Assembly: GCF_900110955.1 (NCBI RefSeq)
Contig: NZ_FOFR01000030.1
Location: forward strand, 31,930-95,929
Origin: Lentzea xinjiangensis
GTDB lineage: Bacteria > Actinomycetota > Actinomycetes > Mycobacteriales > Pseudonocardiaceae
Direction: 5' to 3'
Length of the DNA stretch: 64,000 nucleotides
Of this stretch, positions 31,885-40,707 are shown piece by piece. The translations under genes were made by a program, and so were the position numbers. Within the stretch, counting starts at the first letter, position 1. Each line of letters opens with the position of its first letter. The notes beneath the pieces were generated by a model. It did not search any database. It had not been told where the DNA came from and was given only the letters and a program-made list of their open reading frames with translations.

Positions 31885-34457
31885 GAGCCCGCCGTCCCCA
31901 ACAGCGTCTTGGTGTCGGATTTGTGTGCGTCCTGCTTCGGATCGGGCAGTGCATCCACGAAAGGCTTTCCGTGGTTCTTCATGAAGTCGTCCATCGGATT
32001 CCGCGGCGTGGTGGTGAACCACTGAATAATCGCCATGACGATACCGGCGATGGCCAGGACGAACCCGATGATCGGCAGCGCCAATCCTGCCACGAACAGT
32101 GAGGCGATCGCCACGACGGCACCGAGGAAGGCGACGGCGAAGTTGAGCGAAGCCCAAAGCGTGTCTATCGGACGGCCGTTCTTGATGGCGTCCAGGAGGT
32201 CGACGAACGCCACGACGGTGAGAGCCACGGCCACTGCGGCGCCGAGGATCTTCATCACGCCCGACAGCACACTCTTGGCGAAGAGCACCTCGAACATCGT
32301 ACCCTTGCCGACCTGCTTCAGCAGCGGCTCAAGGGCCTTGGCCGCAGGAGTGATCCAGTCCTTGGCTTTGGTGATCTGAGCCGCCAGCGCTCCGATTCCT
32401 TCCAGCGCCTCGATTTTACCGAACCACCCGGAAAGCTTGCTGAGCACCCCGAGTTTGCGTGCGATGTGCGCGGTACCCTTGTAGGCGTCCTTGACGGCCT
32501 TGAAAGCTTGGAGCCCCAATTCGGTGGCACTGATCACCGCTTTGGCGCGTTCCTGGGTAGTCATGGACTTCCAGTCAGCCTTGGTGAGCGCTGTCACCGT
32601 CTGGTAGACGCTTCCTACCCACAGCAGCGGGAAACTCAGTTTGCCGGCCATGGCCAGCTTCGGGTACTTCTTGCCGATCGTGTTCGCCCAGCTGCCCTCG
32701 ACCGCCTTGGCCTGGTCGAACCTGTTGGCGACGTTGCCGTGGGAGACGATGAGCTGCGCGATGTCGCCGACGACAGCCATCTCGTTCTTGGCCAAGAACT
32801 CGAGTGCCGCTTTCGCTTCGATGGCGGACATCGTGTCGAGTTGGATGGTACCGTCCTTGATCTTTTCCAGGTACACTTTGAGCGCGTTCGGCAACCAGTC
32901 CTTCACCAGGTTGATGTCACCACTGCGCGCATCGGCACTGGTCTTTCCCACCAGCACGGCGGTGACACGCTCGTAGTAAGTCTTGGCCGTTGCGCCCGTC
33001 GGATCCAGCGTCGCGAGCAGCAGTCCGTTCTTCTTGATCACCCGCAAAGCGGCATCCCTGGCGGTTTGGATGTGGTAGCTGTTGAACAGCTGGGTAAAAT
33101 TCGTGCCGGTCGTCAACCGCTGCAACGCCTTCTGCGCCCAGGCATTGCCGTCATCGGCGATGTAGTCTTGCAGCTTTGGCCTGACGGCGAGATACGCCTC
33201 CCGGTACAGACCTTGGTGCTGGATGTTGAACTCCGGCTTCTGCGCGATACCCGCGCTGAAGTAGTTGTCCAGCTTCAACGCCTGCTGCTGCGAAAGTTTC
33301 ACCGTGCAGCCGGAGTGCTGGTTGAACGATTTCGTGAGATAAGCGCAGCCGAACTCGCGGTAGAAGGCTTCACCTTTCTTGGCGAGCGCCTCCTGCTCCG
33401 TGTTCAAGGTCGGCGCCGAGGTCAGCAGGAAGTCCTTGAGCCACCCCTTTTCGGGTTCCTGCCGGCCCATCGCCCACTTCATGTTGCGCATCAACTTGTC
33501 GTTGATCAGTTCGCTGACGACGTCCTTGCCGCCGTCGATGGCGTCGGGCGGCGTGAGGGTCACCAGGTTCTCGACCGCCAGCCCTGAGTAGACGCCCATT
33601 TGCACGTCGTCGTCCACTTGCGTGGTCAGGGCGGACAGGACGACCTGCGGAACGCCGCGGATCGGCAGGTTGTCGGCGCGCTGCTCGGGCACTCGGCGTG
33701 GTGTGGCCTCCCACAGCCACACCTTGTCCGTTGCGGCAGCAGTGCCACAGGTGGCCCGCACTGCTCCGACACCCTTGCCGTACTGCTCCGCGATCGGGAA
33801 CTTCAACTCGGCCTCGCGGTAGAAGCCCGGGTCGCTCTCGATCAGCGCTGAGCACTCCTCGGAGCTGGTCGAGATCGTCACGACGAAATTGTTGCCTTCG
33901 ATCGACTGTGTCGAGTTCGACAGCTCCTGGAACTCCCCCTTGGCGTCGGTCAACTCGATCTTGGCGTAGATCGTGCCGGAATCGTCGTAGTCACTGCTCA
34001 GGCGCAGGACCCTGCCCGTGGTCCACTGGTCGGCCGGCACGGTCTTGGGGTCGGTGCCCTTGGCGTGTGGCGAGACGGTGATCCTGGTGTCGTACACGGC
34101 CGGCGGCGGCAGCGTGCCGTGCACGCTGAGCCGCACGGCGTCGTCCGCGCTCGTACCGATGCTGATGTCGCCGCTCACGGTCAACCCGTCGTCCAGGAAC
34201 CGCAGGACACCCGCGCTGAAATGCCCCTCGAACTCCTGCGTCCAGGTCACGAAGTCCTTGTCCCAGCAGGCGGTGCTGATCGGCACCTCGCCGAGGTACA
34301 GCTCGCTGCCGCGCAGCGCGAGCTGCTCCATGCCGGGAATCCTGCGGTAGTCATCGCCGTTGTCGGTGTCGGCGAGCAGGTGGTAGACGGTATCGATTCC
34401 GCCGATCGGGCGCAGCGCGGCGGTGTCGCCCGCAGACTGGGTGGTGGTGGTGGTCAT
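31881..34457 (-). CDS. Cargo gene: 858-aa protein with C-terminal membrane helices
   Basis: ATG 34457 follows AGAGG. There is no signal peptide. The first 240 residues look beta-rich ('MEQLALRGSELYLGEVPIST', 'VLRFLDDGLTVSGDISIGT'). A long mostly helical middle follows ('LINDKLMRNMKWAMG', 'LVKDWLPNALKVYLEKIKDG'). The last 250 residues have several hydrophobic helices ('LAMAGKLSFPLLWVGSVYQT', 'VMKILGAAVAVALTVVAFVD', 'GAVVAIASLFVAGLALPIIG', FVLAIAGIVMAIIQWF). The layout is like pore-forming or membrane-inserting effectors. I recognise no known family. It is translationally coupled to two downstream genes. A toxin or defence role is a hypothesis, not shown. Confidence 0.85.
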   Translation of the reverse strand: MTTTTTQSAGDTAALRPIGGIDTVYHLLADTDNGDDYRRIPGMEQLALRGSELYLGEVPISTACWDKDFVTWTQEFEGHFSAGVLRFLDDGLTVSGDISIGTSADDAVRLSVHGTLPPPAVYDTRITVSPHAKGTDPKTVPADQWTTGRVLRLSSDYDDSGTIYAKIELTDAKGEFQELSNSTQSIEGNNFVVTISTSSEECSALIESDPGFYREAELKFPIAEQYGKGVGAVRATCGTAAATDKVWLWEATPRRVPEQRADNLPIRGVPQVVLSALTTQVDDDVQMGVYSGLAVENLVTLTPPDAIDGGKDVVSELINDKLMRNMKWAMGRQEPEKGWLKDFLLTSAPTLNTEQEALAKKGEAFYREFGCAYLTKSFNQHSGCTVKLSQQQALKLDNYFSAGIAQKPEFNIQHQGLYREAYLAVRPKLQDYIADDGNAWAQKALQRLTTGTNFTQLFNSYHIQTARDAALRVIKKNGLLLATLDPTGATAKTYYERVTAVLVGKTSADARSGDINLVKDWLPNALKVYLEKIKDGTIQLDTMSAIEAKAALEFLAKNEMAVVGDIAQLIVSHGNVANRFDQAKAVEGSWANTIGKKYPKLAMAGKLSFPLLWVGSVYQTVTALTKADWKSMTTQERAKAVISATELGLQAFKAVKDAYKGTAHIARKLGVLSKLSGWFGKIEALEGIGALAAQITKAKDWITPAAKALEPLLKQVGKGTMFEVLFAKSVLSGVMKILGAAVAVALTVVAFVDLLDAIKNGRPIDTLWASLNFAVAFLGAVVAIASLFVAGLALPIIGFVLAIAGIVMAIIQWFTTTPRNPMDDFMKNHGKPFVDALPDPKQDAHKSDTKTLLGTAGS

Positions 34458-34523
34458 GTCGGACCTCTGTCTCCCCGGTCGGCGTCGACCGGTATGGGCT
34501 GGACTGGTGCGTGTGGGGGATTA

Positions 34524-35018
34524 TCAGCAGGTGCTGCTGTTCCAAGTCAGTTCGCGGTAACCGTCGCCAACCCAGTAGCTACCCGACCACCGGTAGCACT
34601 TGATGAAGTCCTGCGAGCCCGGTGACCGGGCGACCTTGAGGGAAATGTCGACGACTTGCCACTTGTCGTTCCAGAAACCGGCGTCGTAGTGGATCCGCAC
34701 GCGGTCCCAGGCGGCGTCCTCGGTGGCGTCACATGATCCCTGGCGGTAGGAACTCTCTCCCGATCGCCCGTTCTGGATCTCGGATCCCGACCACTGCCCG
34801 GTTTTGAAGGTCTCGTCGTTGCCGGCCTTGCCCAGTCCCACCCAGTCCACGAGGTTGCCTCCGGCGCCAGAGTCCGTGCCGGTTCGGATCCACCACTTCC
34901 CGTAGCAAATGTCGGCCTGATCCATCGATGGAACATCGACGGCAGCGGAGGCGGAAGCAGGGACCGCCGGCACGCACCCGAAGACGGCGGCGACCATGAG
35001 AGCACTGATTCTTCGCAT
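34524..35018 (-). CDS. Cargo gene: secreted protein with possible PLAT/LH2-like fold
   Basis: The 164-aa product starts at ATG 35018 behind GGAGAAAG and has a signal peptide ending near ASASAAVD. The mature part has four or five Cys. It reads 'ICYGKWWIRTGTDSGAGGNL', then DRVRIHYDAGFWNDKWQVVDI and FIKCYRWSGSYW. The order 'TG..SGAG..', '..I..D..G....W.V..I' and 'F.C.RW' matches PLAT/LH2 domains, which bind lipids or proteins. It is 66 bp upstream of the 858-aa gene on the same strand and could lead the cargo operon. The fold call is by pattern only. Confidence 0.65.
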   Translation of the reverse strand: MRRISALMVAAVFGCVPAVPASASAAVDVPSMDQADICYGKWWIRTGTDSGAGGNLVDWVGLGKAGNDETFKTGQWSGSEIQNGRSGESSYRQGSCDATEDAAWDRVRIHYDAGFWNDKWQVVDISLKVARSPGSQDFIKCYRWSGSYWVGDGYRELTWNSSTC

Positions 35019-35699
35019 GAAATCCACTTTCTCCGGGCCAGCGCCCATCCGCTAGAGCCATCACACGACCGCACGACGAGATACCGCTTACGCGTGATTG
35101 CCATCGCTGCCGAGGTCACGCGGATCACGCGTTGTCGATCACCGCCGATACCGAAGAAGATTCACTAACCAGCCGCTACCACCGCAATTCCCGTGCAAGT
35201 GCCAGGATGTGTAGAATTATTCGCAATCCGAAACCTTTACCCCTGGTCGATACCCTGTTTCACCCCGTTAGTGAACATGGGACCAACCGCACACGGACCG
35301 CTAGATCAATCGGGTTCTTCGGCTCTTCAGCGGGGGATCACGAGCGCGACGATGTGTCGTCGCTGCAGACGGTCACCGTGCGGGCGACACGGACATGCCC
35401 TGCCATTGGATCTGTCCGGATCGCGGCCTGTCCTTCGCGGCGAAGGCCAACGACATGGCCACCACGCCGCCCTGCCCGATTGCTCCGCCCAGCGGCGATC
35501 GCAGTGGCAGGTGGAACACAACAGGTTCACTGTCACCCCCGTCGCTGACGTGCCCGCGCAAGGTTCGCCAGGACGGGACACACTCCTCGCCACCGCGATC
35601 GAAGACGGTAATGTGAGTTGCCATCGAACCCACGGGTCGAGCCCTTGTCCTCACTGGAACGGCCCCTCGGGTTCCCTGCAAAGAACCTTCACTCTCGCT
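35019..35699. other. Right part of the element without a confident gene
   Basis: The first 300 bases upstream of the secreted cargo gene are AT-richer (for example AGAATTATTCGCAATCC at 35213-35229) and probably hold its promoter. From 35370 to 35630 a minus-strand frame (ATG near 35624) reads plausibly for about 80 residues, but I cannot support it by homology or a ribosome-binding site. Confidence 0.4.
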
Positions 35700-35716
35700 G
35701 AACTCACGGGAGTCGC
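35700..35716 (-). repeat. Right terminal inverted repeat of the element
   Basis: GAACTCACGGGAGTCGC on the + strand is the partner of the left-end repeat. It abuts the last dnaE2 codons (GGCTTCCC on the minus strand), which places the element border at 35716/35717. Confidence 0.7.
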
Positions 35717-38064
35717 GGGAAGCCGTAGCCGGAGAAGGCCTTGACCTGGGTGTAGATCTTGTCGGCGACCGGGCCGCGGATTCCGTTGCGTGCCATGCCT
35801 TCGTAGAACCGGGCGCGTAGTTGCTCCATTTTGGACTCGCTGCGTTTGGAGCCCATCGCGCGGCGCAGTTCGTCGGCTTCGGCGGGGGTGAACCCGGCGA
35901 CGTCGATGGCGATCTGCATGACCTGTTCCTGGAACAGCGGCACGCCGAGCGTGCGGTCCAGGGCGTTCGCGAGCAGCGGGTGGTCGTGCTTCCAGGCGGC
36001 GCCGTTGCGGCGGGCGATGTAGGGGTGCACGGAGCCGCCCTGGATCGGGCCCGGCCGGATCAGCCCGACCTGCACGGCCAGGTCCCAGAAGGTGCGGGGC
36101 CGCACGCGGGGTAGCGCGCCCATCTGCGCGCGGCTCTCCACCTGGAACACCCCGACGGTGCCGCCGGCGCAGAGCATGTCGTAGACGGCCGGGTCGTCGA
36201 GGTCGAGGTGGGCCAGGTCGACCTGCACGCCGTGGTGCTCGGCGACCAGGTCGACGGTGTAGTGGATGGCGGAGAGCATGCCCAGGCCGAGCAGGTCGAA
36301 CTTGACCAGGCCGATCGTGGAGCAGTCGTCCTTGTCCCATTGCAGCACGGTCCGGCCCGGCATGCGGGCCTGCTCGACCGGCACGATCTGCGAGACCGGC
36401 CGGTCGGCGATGACCATGCCGCCGGAGTGGATGCCCAGGTGCCGCGGGAAGCCTTCGATCTGCCCGGCGAGCTCGAGCACGGCCTGCGGGATGTCGGGGT
36501 GGGACTCGGCGCCGAGCGGGGTCCAGGCGTCGATCTGCTTGGACCAGGCGTTCTGCTGGCCGGGGGAGTGCCCGAGGGCGCGGGCCATGTCACGCACCGC
36601 GGAGCGGGCGCGGTAGGTGATGACGTTGGCGACCTGCGCGGCGTGGTGGCGGCCGTGCTTGTCGTAGACGTACTGGATGACCTCCTCGCGGCGGTCGGAC
36701 TCGATGTCGATGTCGATGTCAGGAGGCCCGTCGCCCCGCGCCGGGCTGAGGAACCGCTCGAACAGCAGGGCCCAGCGCACGGGGTCGACGTTGGTGATGG
36801 CGAGGGCGTAGCAGACCGCGGAGTTCGCGGCCGAGCCGCGGCCCTGGCAGTGGATGCCGCGCTCGTGGCAGAGCCGGACGAGGTCGTGCACCACGAGGAA
36901 GTAGCCGGAGAACCCGAGCTGCTCGATGATCGCCAGCTCGTGGTCGATCTGCGCCCAGGCCGCCGGGTTGGTCTCGCGCGGCCCGTAGCGGTCTTCGGCG
37001 CCGCGGTAGGTGAGCTCGCGCAGCCAGCTGGCTTCGGTGTGGCCGGGCGGCACGTCGAACGGCGGCAGCGACGGCGCCACCAGCGCCAGGTCGAACGTGC
37101 ACTCCATGCCGAGCGCGGCGGCGTTGGGGACCGCGGCCGGGTACCGGCGGAACCGGTGGCGCATCTCCGCGCCGCTGCGCAGAAACGCCGCCGGCGCCGG
37201 AGGCAGCCAGCCGGCCATCTCATCCAACGACGACCGCGCCCGCACCGCCGCCATCGCCGCGGCCAGCCGCCCCCGCGCTGGAGTGGCGTAGTGCACCTGG
37301 TTGCTCGCCACCACCGGAACGCGGGCGCGTTCGGCCATCGCGACCAGCACGTCGTTGCGGCGGCTCTCACCGGGCAGGCCGTGGTCGACGAGCTCCACCG
37401 CGACGTGTGCGCGGCCGTAGACGTCGATCAGGCCGAGCAGCGCCTCCCACTCGCCGGCCGTGTCGCCGGCGTCGAGCGCGCGGCGGACCGCGCCCTTGCG
37501 GCAGCCGGTCAGCACCAGCACCTGGCCGGCGAGCTCGTCGGCGACCCCGGCCAGGTCGTAGACCGGCCGGCCCTTCTCGGCCCCGTCGCGCAGGCAGGCT
37601 GCGCTGATCACCCGGCACAGCGCCCGGTAGCCGTCCAGGCCGCGGGCCAGCGCCAGCAGGTGCGTGCCCGCCGGATCCGGCACCCCGGCCTGCGGCGCGG
37701 CCAGCCCGAGGCTGAGCTCGGCGCCGTAGAGGGTGTGCACGCCCAGCTCGCGCGCGGTCTCGGCCAAGCGCACCACGCCGTACATGCCGTCGTGGTCGGT
37801 CAGCGCGATCGCGTCCAGCTCCAGCCGTACTGCCTGCTCGACCAGCTCCTCCGGCGAGGACGCCCCGTCCAGCCACGAGTAGCTTGAGTGCACGTGCAGC
37901 TCGGCGTACGGCACGCGCCGCGAGGGCAGCTCACGGGCGATCGGGCGGTCACGCAGATCCTGCGGCGGCACGTAGCCGCCGCGCGTGCGCGACCACGCGG
38001 CCGTGCCCTCGGCCAGCTCGGTATGCCGGCGCATCGCGTCGGACGAGTCCGGGGTGGACGTCAT
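35704..38064 (-). pseudogene. dnaE2: 5' part of error-prone DNA polymerase gene dnaE2 (residues 1-782)
   Basis: From ATG 38064 (behind GGGAGG) the frame encodes a PHP domain (YAELHVHSSYSWLDGASS, TDHDGMYG) and the C-family polymerase palm with the catalytic PDIDIDIESD near residue 447. It also has GRGSAANSAVCYALAITNVDP and fingers to 'DKIYTQVKAFSGYGFP'. It then runs into the element end and stops after RLP. DnaE2 is a translesion polymerase that works with ImuA and ImuB in SOS mutagenesis; neither partner is in this window. The fragment lacks the beta-binding and OB regions found at 26031-26953. LexA-type sites lie upstream at 38120-38147. A truncated polymerase could still be made but is unlikely to work. 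Confidence 0.92.
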
Positions 38065-38119
38065 GCGGGCAGGCCTCCCACGAAGCAGCACGAAGCGCTG
38101 AGGGGAAGTCAGCCGCGAC

Positions 38120-38147
38120 TCGACCAAACGGTCGAACGCGTGTGCGA
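38120..38147 (-). promoter_or_regulatory. Two overlapping LexA-type (SOS) boxes upstream of dnaE2
   Basis: TCGACC-AAAC-GGTCGA (38120-38135, a perfect palindrome) overlaps TCGAAC-GCGT-GTGCGA (38132-38147). The actinobacterial SOS box is TCGAAC-N4-GTTCGA, so the second differs at one position. They lie 55-85 bp before the dnaE2 start, where LexA control of this polymerase is established in mycobacteria. Confidence 0.65.
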
Positions 38148-38372
38148 TTCTGCGTGAGCAGCGGCGGCGCGTCAAACGCACGGCTGCTTGCGGCGAGGCG
38201 CCCTCTCCGTCACATGAGCGAGCTAGTCGTCACCGTTCAGGTCATGGCGCCGCGTAGAGGAGAGCGTCCCGGTGCTCTTCGAGGTACGACATGCGGTGAT
38301 ACAACTGGGATTTCGAAGTGTGTGCGAGCTCTACACTCGGTCCTCGTCACTTCAACGTGTGGTGGTTGTCCG

Positions 38373-38681
38373 ATGAAGGAAGGCTTCAGTCAGGCCGCGT
38401 ACAATGCGGCTTACCGCCAGCTCGCCGACGCGTTCTACAACGGTGACATCAGCCAGACAGCAGAAGCGATCGTCGATGAGCTCCAGGATCGACAACGACA
38501 ACATGGAATGAGCTACCTTCTGCGGCTGGCTCAGTCGTTCGACGGTCGAAGCGACCTTGTTCGTGCGATCGTGCTCGCTGGACTCGATGGGTCGGCAGCG
38601 GCGTTCGGCGCGGTTGACCCAGCGGTGGCCGCAGCGGCGAAGGAGCTGCTGCGATGTGAGGTGCAGCAGGCGGAAGCATAG
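38373..38681 (+). CDS. Hypothetical protein (102 aa)
   Basis: ATG 38373 gives a soluble, all-helical protein: 'FSQAAYNAAYRQLADAFYNG', AEAIVDELQDRQRQHG and 'AAVDPAVAAAAKELL'-like C-terminus. I do not recognise the family. No strong ribosome-binding site is seen, but codon use is normal and the frame is well bounded. It is divergent from dnaE2, with about 300 bp between the starts that hold the SOS boxes. Confidence 0.55.
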   Translation: MKEGFSQAAYNAAYRQLADAFYNGDISQTAEAIVDELQDRQRQHGMSYLLRLAQSFDGRSDLVRAIVLAGLDGSAAAFGAVDPAVAAAAKELLRCEVQQAEA

Positions 38682-38931
38682 CTAGCCTCCAGCCGCTGAT
38701 CCTCAGAGCTGATGGTGCAGTCGGCGCTGTCGCCGCTGCCGAGGCGGTCTTCACCGGCGCCACAGTGATGACGGGAGCTGCGGCGGAATCCGCCGAGCCG
38801 TGTGGCCGACAGGATGGACGGTGGACAATCAGCGCCAGGGGGCTGCGGTACCTCGCTCGATCCAGCTCGTGAGGGCTGCAACCCTGCGTGTGCAGGAAGA
38901 CGCTTCACTGTTCGCGTTACTCCTCGAAACT

Positions 38932-39300
38932 TCAGGCCTCGGTGTAGGCGTTCTGGCGGACGGTGCCTTCGGTGGGCCGGTCGGGGTGGCCTTCGGGCAG
39001 CCAGCGCAGCCGTTCGTTGTGCTGGGCGCGCAGCGGGTCGGGCGGGAGGAAACCGGCCGGGAACGGCACGCCGTGGTGCCCTGCGGTGATCACGGCCCGG
39101 TAGACCCGTTTGCCCTGGTGGTGTGGCGACTGCTCGGTGTACCCGACGATCTGCTCGCCGTGGCGGACCGTGACCTCGCCGGTCGCCTCGGGGGCGGCCG
39201 GGGTGCCGCGCACCACGGTCAGCCCCATGCCCGGCCAGTCGGCGGCGGACCCGCCGAGAAGCGCGTCGAGCTCGGCCGCGCTGAGGATGGTGTTCGTCAT
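38932..39300 (-). CDS. Hypothetical protein (122 aa) following an XRE regulator
   Basis: ATG 39300 starts a protein with 'MTNTILSAAELDALLGGSAA', 'HGEQIVGYTEQSPHHQGKRV' and YRAVITAGHHGVPFPAGFLP. It has no signal peptide or membrane segment. The family is not recognised. It lies 59 bp after the XRE regulator on the same strand and is probably co-transcribed. A copy of its first codons and of the end of the regulator gene is found as a relic at 45145-45301. Confidence 0.6.
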   Translation of the reverse strand: MTNTILSAAELDALLGGSAADWPGMGLTVVRGTPAAPEATGEVTVRHGEQIVGYTEQSPHHQGKRVYRAVITAGHHGVPFPAGFLPPDPLRAQHNERLRWLPEGHPDRPTEGTVRQNAYTEA

Positions 39301-39424
39301 GGGGGCAGCCTGCCAGGCGGTACCGACAATTCCAGCCGGTGCCGCCGCGGGTAGATCGATCACGGGCGGCCGCCGCCGAACTCCACGTCTTCGGGCTGGA
39401 TCAGCGGGTAGCCGTGCTGCCGCA
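39268..39424. repeat. Parent copy of a 157-bp duplicated segment
   Basis: This stretch covers the end of the XRE gene, the 59-bp gap and the start of the 122-aa gene. It recurs at 45145-45301 with roughly ten differences (for example both carry TCATGGGGGCAGCCTGCCAG and CCACGTCTTCGGGCTGGATC). Confidence 0.85.
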
Positions 39425-39953
39425 GCGCGGCCAGGACGGCCTCGACCTCTTTCTCCCGCCGCTCGAGGATGTCGTCTTCGCGGTTCCACTCGACTCGCGC
39501 TTCGATGACAGCGCGTTCGGCGGGGATGTTGACCCACCCGTTCCACCGTTCGGTGTCCAGCCCGGCATCCTGGGCCTCCCGCACGGCCACCACCACGTTG
39601 ACCTGGGCTTCGAAAAAGCGCGCGGCGGCGGCCTTCGTCTCGGTGTAGGCCTCGTTCGCCCGGCGGTTGGCGTCTTGGAGATCGGAGAGGCGGCGCGTGA
39701 GTGCCGGTTCTTCGGTGAGGTGGGTCCAGCTGCTCAGTCCGAGGGCCTTGCCCAGCGCGACCGCCTCGCTGATCTTGACCGGCCGTTGGCCACGCTCGAT
39801 CTTCCAGATGGTGGCCTGGGTGAACCCGAAGCCGCGCTCGCTCATGCGCTGGGCCAGCTCGTCCTGGCTCACCCCGCGCTGCTCGCGGAACTGCCGCAGG
39901 TTGACCGCGACGTTGCGATCGATGTCCGGCCCTTCCGGGGGCACGTCGCTCAT
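39360..39953 (-). CDS. XRE-family transcriptional regulator
   Basis: ATG 39953 follows GGAGTGAAGCC and gives 197 residues. Residues 12-75 form a helix-turn-helix ('NLRQFREQRGVSQDELAQRM', TQATIWKIERGQRPVKISEA). The rest is helical and charged ('RANEAYTETKAAAARFFEAQ', DDILERREKEVEAVLAAL). It probably regulates itself and the 122-aa gene downstream. It is divergent from a small membrane protein gene at 40045; the two starts share a TTTTGGAGT-type leader. Confidence 0.85.
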   Translation of the reverse strand: MSDVPPEGPDIDRNVAVNLRQFREQRGVSQDELAQRMSERGFGFTQATIWKIERGQRPVKISEAVALGKALGLSSWTHLTEEPALTRRLSDLQDANRRANEAYTETKAAAARFFEAQVNVVVAVREAQDAGLDTERWNGWVNIPAERAVIEARVEWNREDDILERREKEVEAVLAALRQHGYPLIQPEDVEFGGGRP

Positions 39954-40044
39954 GGCTTCACTCCAAAACAGTGTTAGTCGGCAATCCAAATCGTAGTCTA
40001 CTCTCTAAAGGAGTCGCCCCCCACGTCATTTTGGAGTCGGAAGC

Positions 40045-40425
40045 ATGGAGACCGCCACGAACGCCCAGTGCGCACTCGAGAAGACCGTGCAGGATCTGCG
40101 TGAACAGCTCGACCACAACACCCGGACTCTGGCCTTCCTTCCCCCCGGCTCGGTCACCTACGACCGGCTCGTCGACCGCGTCGAGCACCAGACCGCCCAG
40201 CTCCTCGCCTACGAGGATCGGCTCGACAGGCAGCGGCGCGCCGCCGAGCGCGCGGCGCTGCAACGCCACCGGCGCCAGCAGCAGAACGAGACCCTGCTCG
40301 GCGGTGGCCTGTTCATCGCCATCGGCGCCGTCATCACCTACACGGGCTGGGGAACCTGGTGGCTCGTCCTGGCCGTCCTCTTCATCGCAGCCGGGCTGCT
40401 CGCCCTGGTCGCCGACGACGTCTGA
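40045..40425 (+). CDS. Small coiled-coil membrane protein
   Basis: ATG 40045, behind GGAGTCGGAAGC, gives 126 residues. The first 80 are a charged helix likely to form a coiled coil (LEKTVQDLREQLDHNTRTL, 'LLAYEDRLDRQRRAAERAAL'). Two hydrophobic segments follow ('LGGGLFIAIGAVITYTG' and WWLVLAVLFIAAGLLALV). The family is not recognised. It is divergent from the XRE regulator and may be one of its targets. Confidence 0.65.
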   Translation: METATNAQCALEKTVQDLREQLDHNTRTLAFLPPGSVTYDRLVDRVEHQTAQLLAYEDRLDRQRRAAERAALQRHRRQQQNETLLGGGLFIAIGAVITYTGWGTWWLVLAVLFIAAGLLALVADDV

Positions 40426-40572
40426 CCACATGTGGGACACGTCGAGCCGGGCCGGCGGCGACCACATGCACATCCGGTCCACAAGCTTGTGCCGCGGCGA
40501 CCGGATACCGACCACCGAAGCAGCCGCGGCGCGATGATCAAGTCTGCGGCCCAGCGGTATCGTTGTCGCGTT

Positions 40573-40600
40573 GTGTTCCCCGCTGGCGCGGGGGTGTTGC
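40573..40600 (+). repeat. Single sequence resembling a type I-E CRISPR repeat
   Basis: The 28 bases start GTGTTCCCCGC, have a TGG loop and continue GCGCGGGGGTGTTGC. Length, the CCCCGC/GCGGGG stem and the GTGTTCC start match actinobacterial I-E repeats. No second copy occurs at about 61-bp spacing and no cas gene is present, so this is not an array. Confidence 0.4.
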
Positions 40601-40707
40601 TGCAGCGCCGGTCCTCGCGGACTGGCGAGGATCGCTTTCCGCTGCCGGCCCAGTCGGCTCGCAGGGTGGCTGCGGCACGCCCTGACCTGCTGAGCGAAGA
40701 GGACACC

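Larger units (their letters stand above)
26954..35716. mobile_element. 8.76-kb Tn554-like element inserted in dnaE2
   Basis: The borders are set by the split dnaE2 gene and by inverted repeats at both ends sharing GCGAC-N5/6-TGAGTTC. Inside, reading rightward, are a tyrosine recombinase (27112), an HTH protein (28203) and a zinc-ribbon recombinase-like protein (28523, frameshifted), each overlapping the next. Sizes (364, 107, about 555 aa) parallel the TnpA, TnpC and TnpB set of Tn554. The remaining 5.5 kb, on the opposite strand, carries unrecognised cargo genes (30608-35018). The recombinase gene lies next to the left end, as expected for such an element. Excision activity is unknown because the third gene has a frameshift. 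Confidence 0.8.

Noticed and set aside
31444..32157. A 237-aa start for the middle cargo gene
   Set aside because: The first 90 residues overlap the end of the 858-aa gene off frame; the GTG at 31884 overlapping its stop is the natural start.
40573..40640. A CRISPR array
   Set aside because: Only one good repeat; the second hairpin-like stretch at about 40611 is not at repeat-spacer distance, and there is no cas gene.
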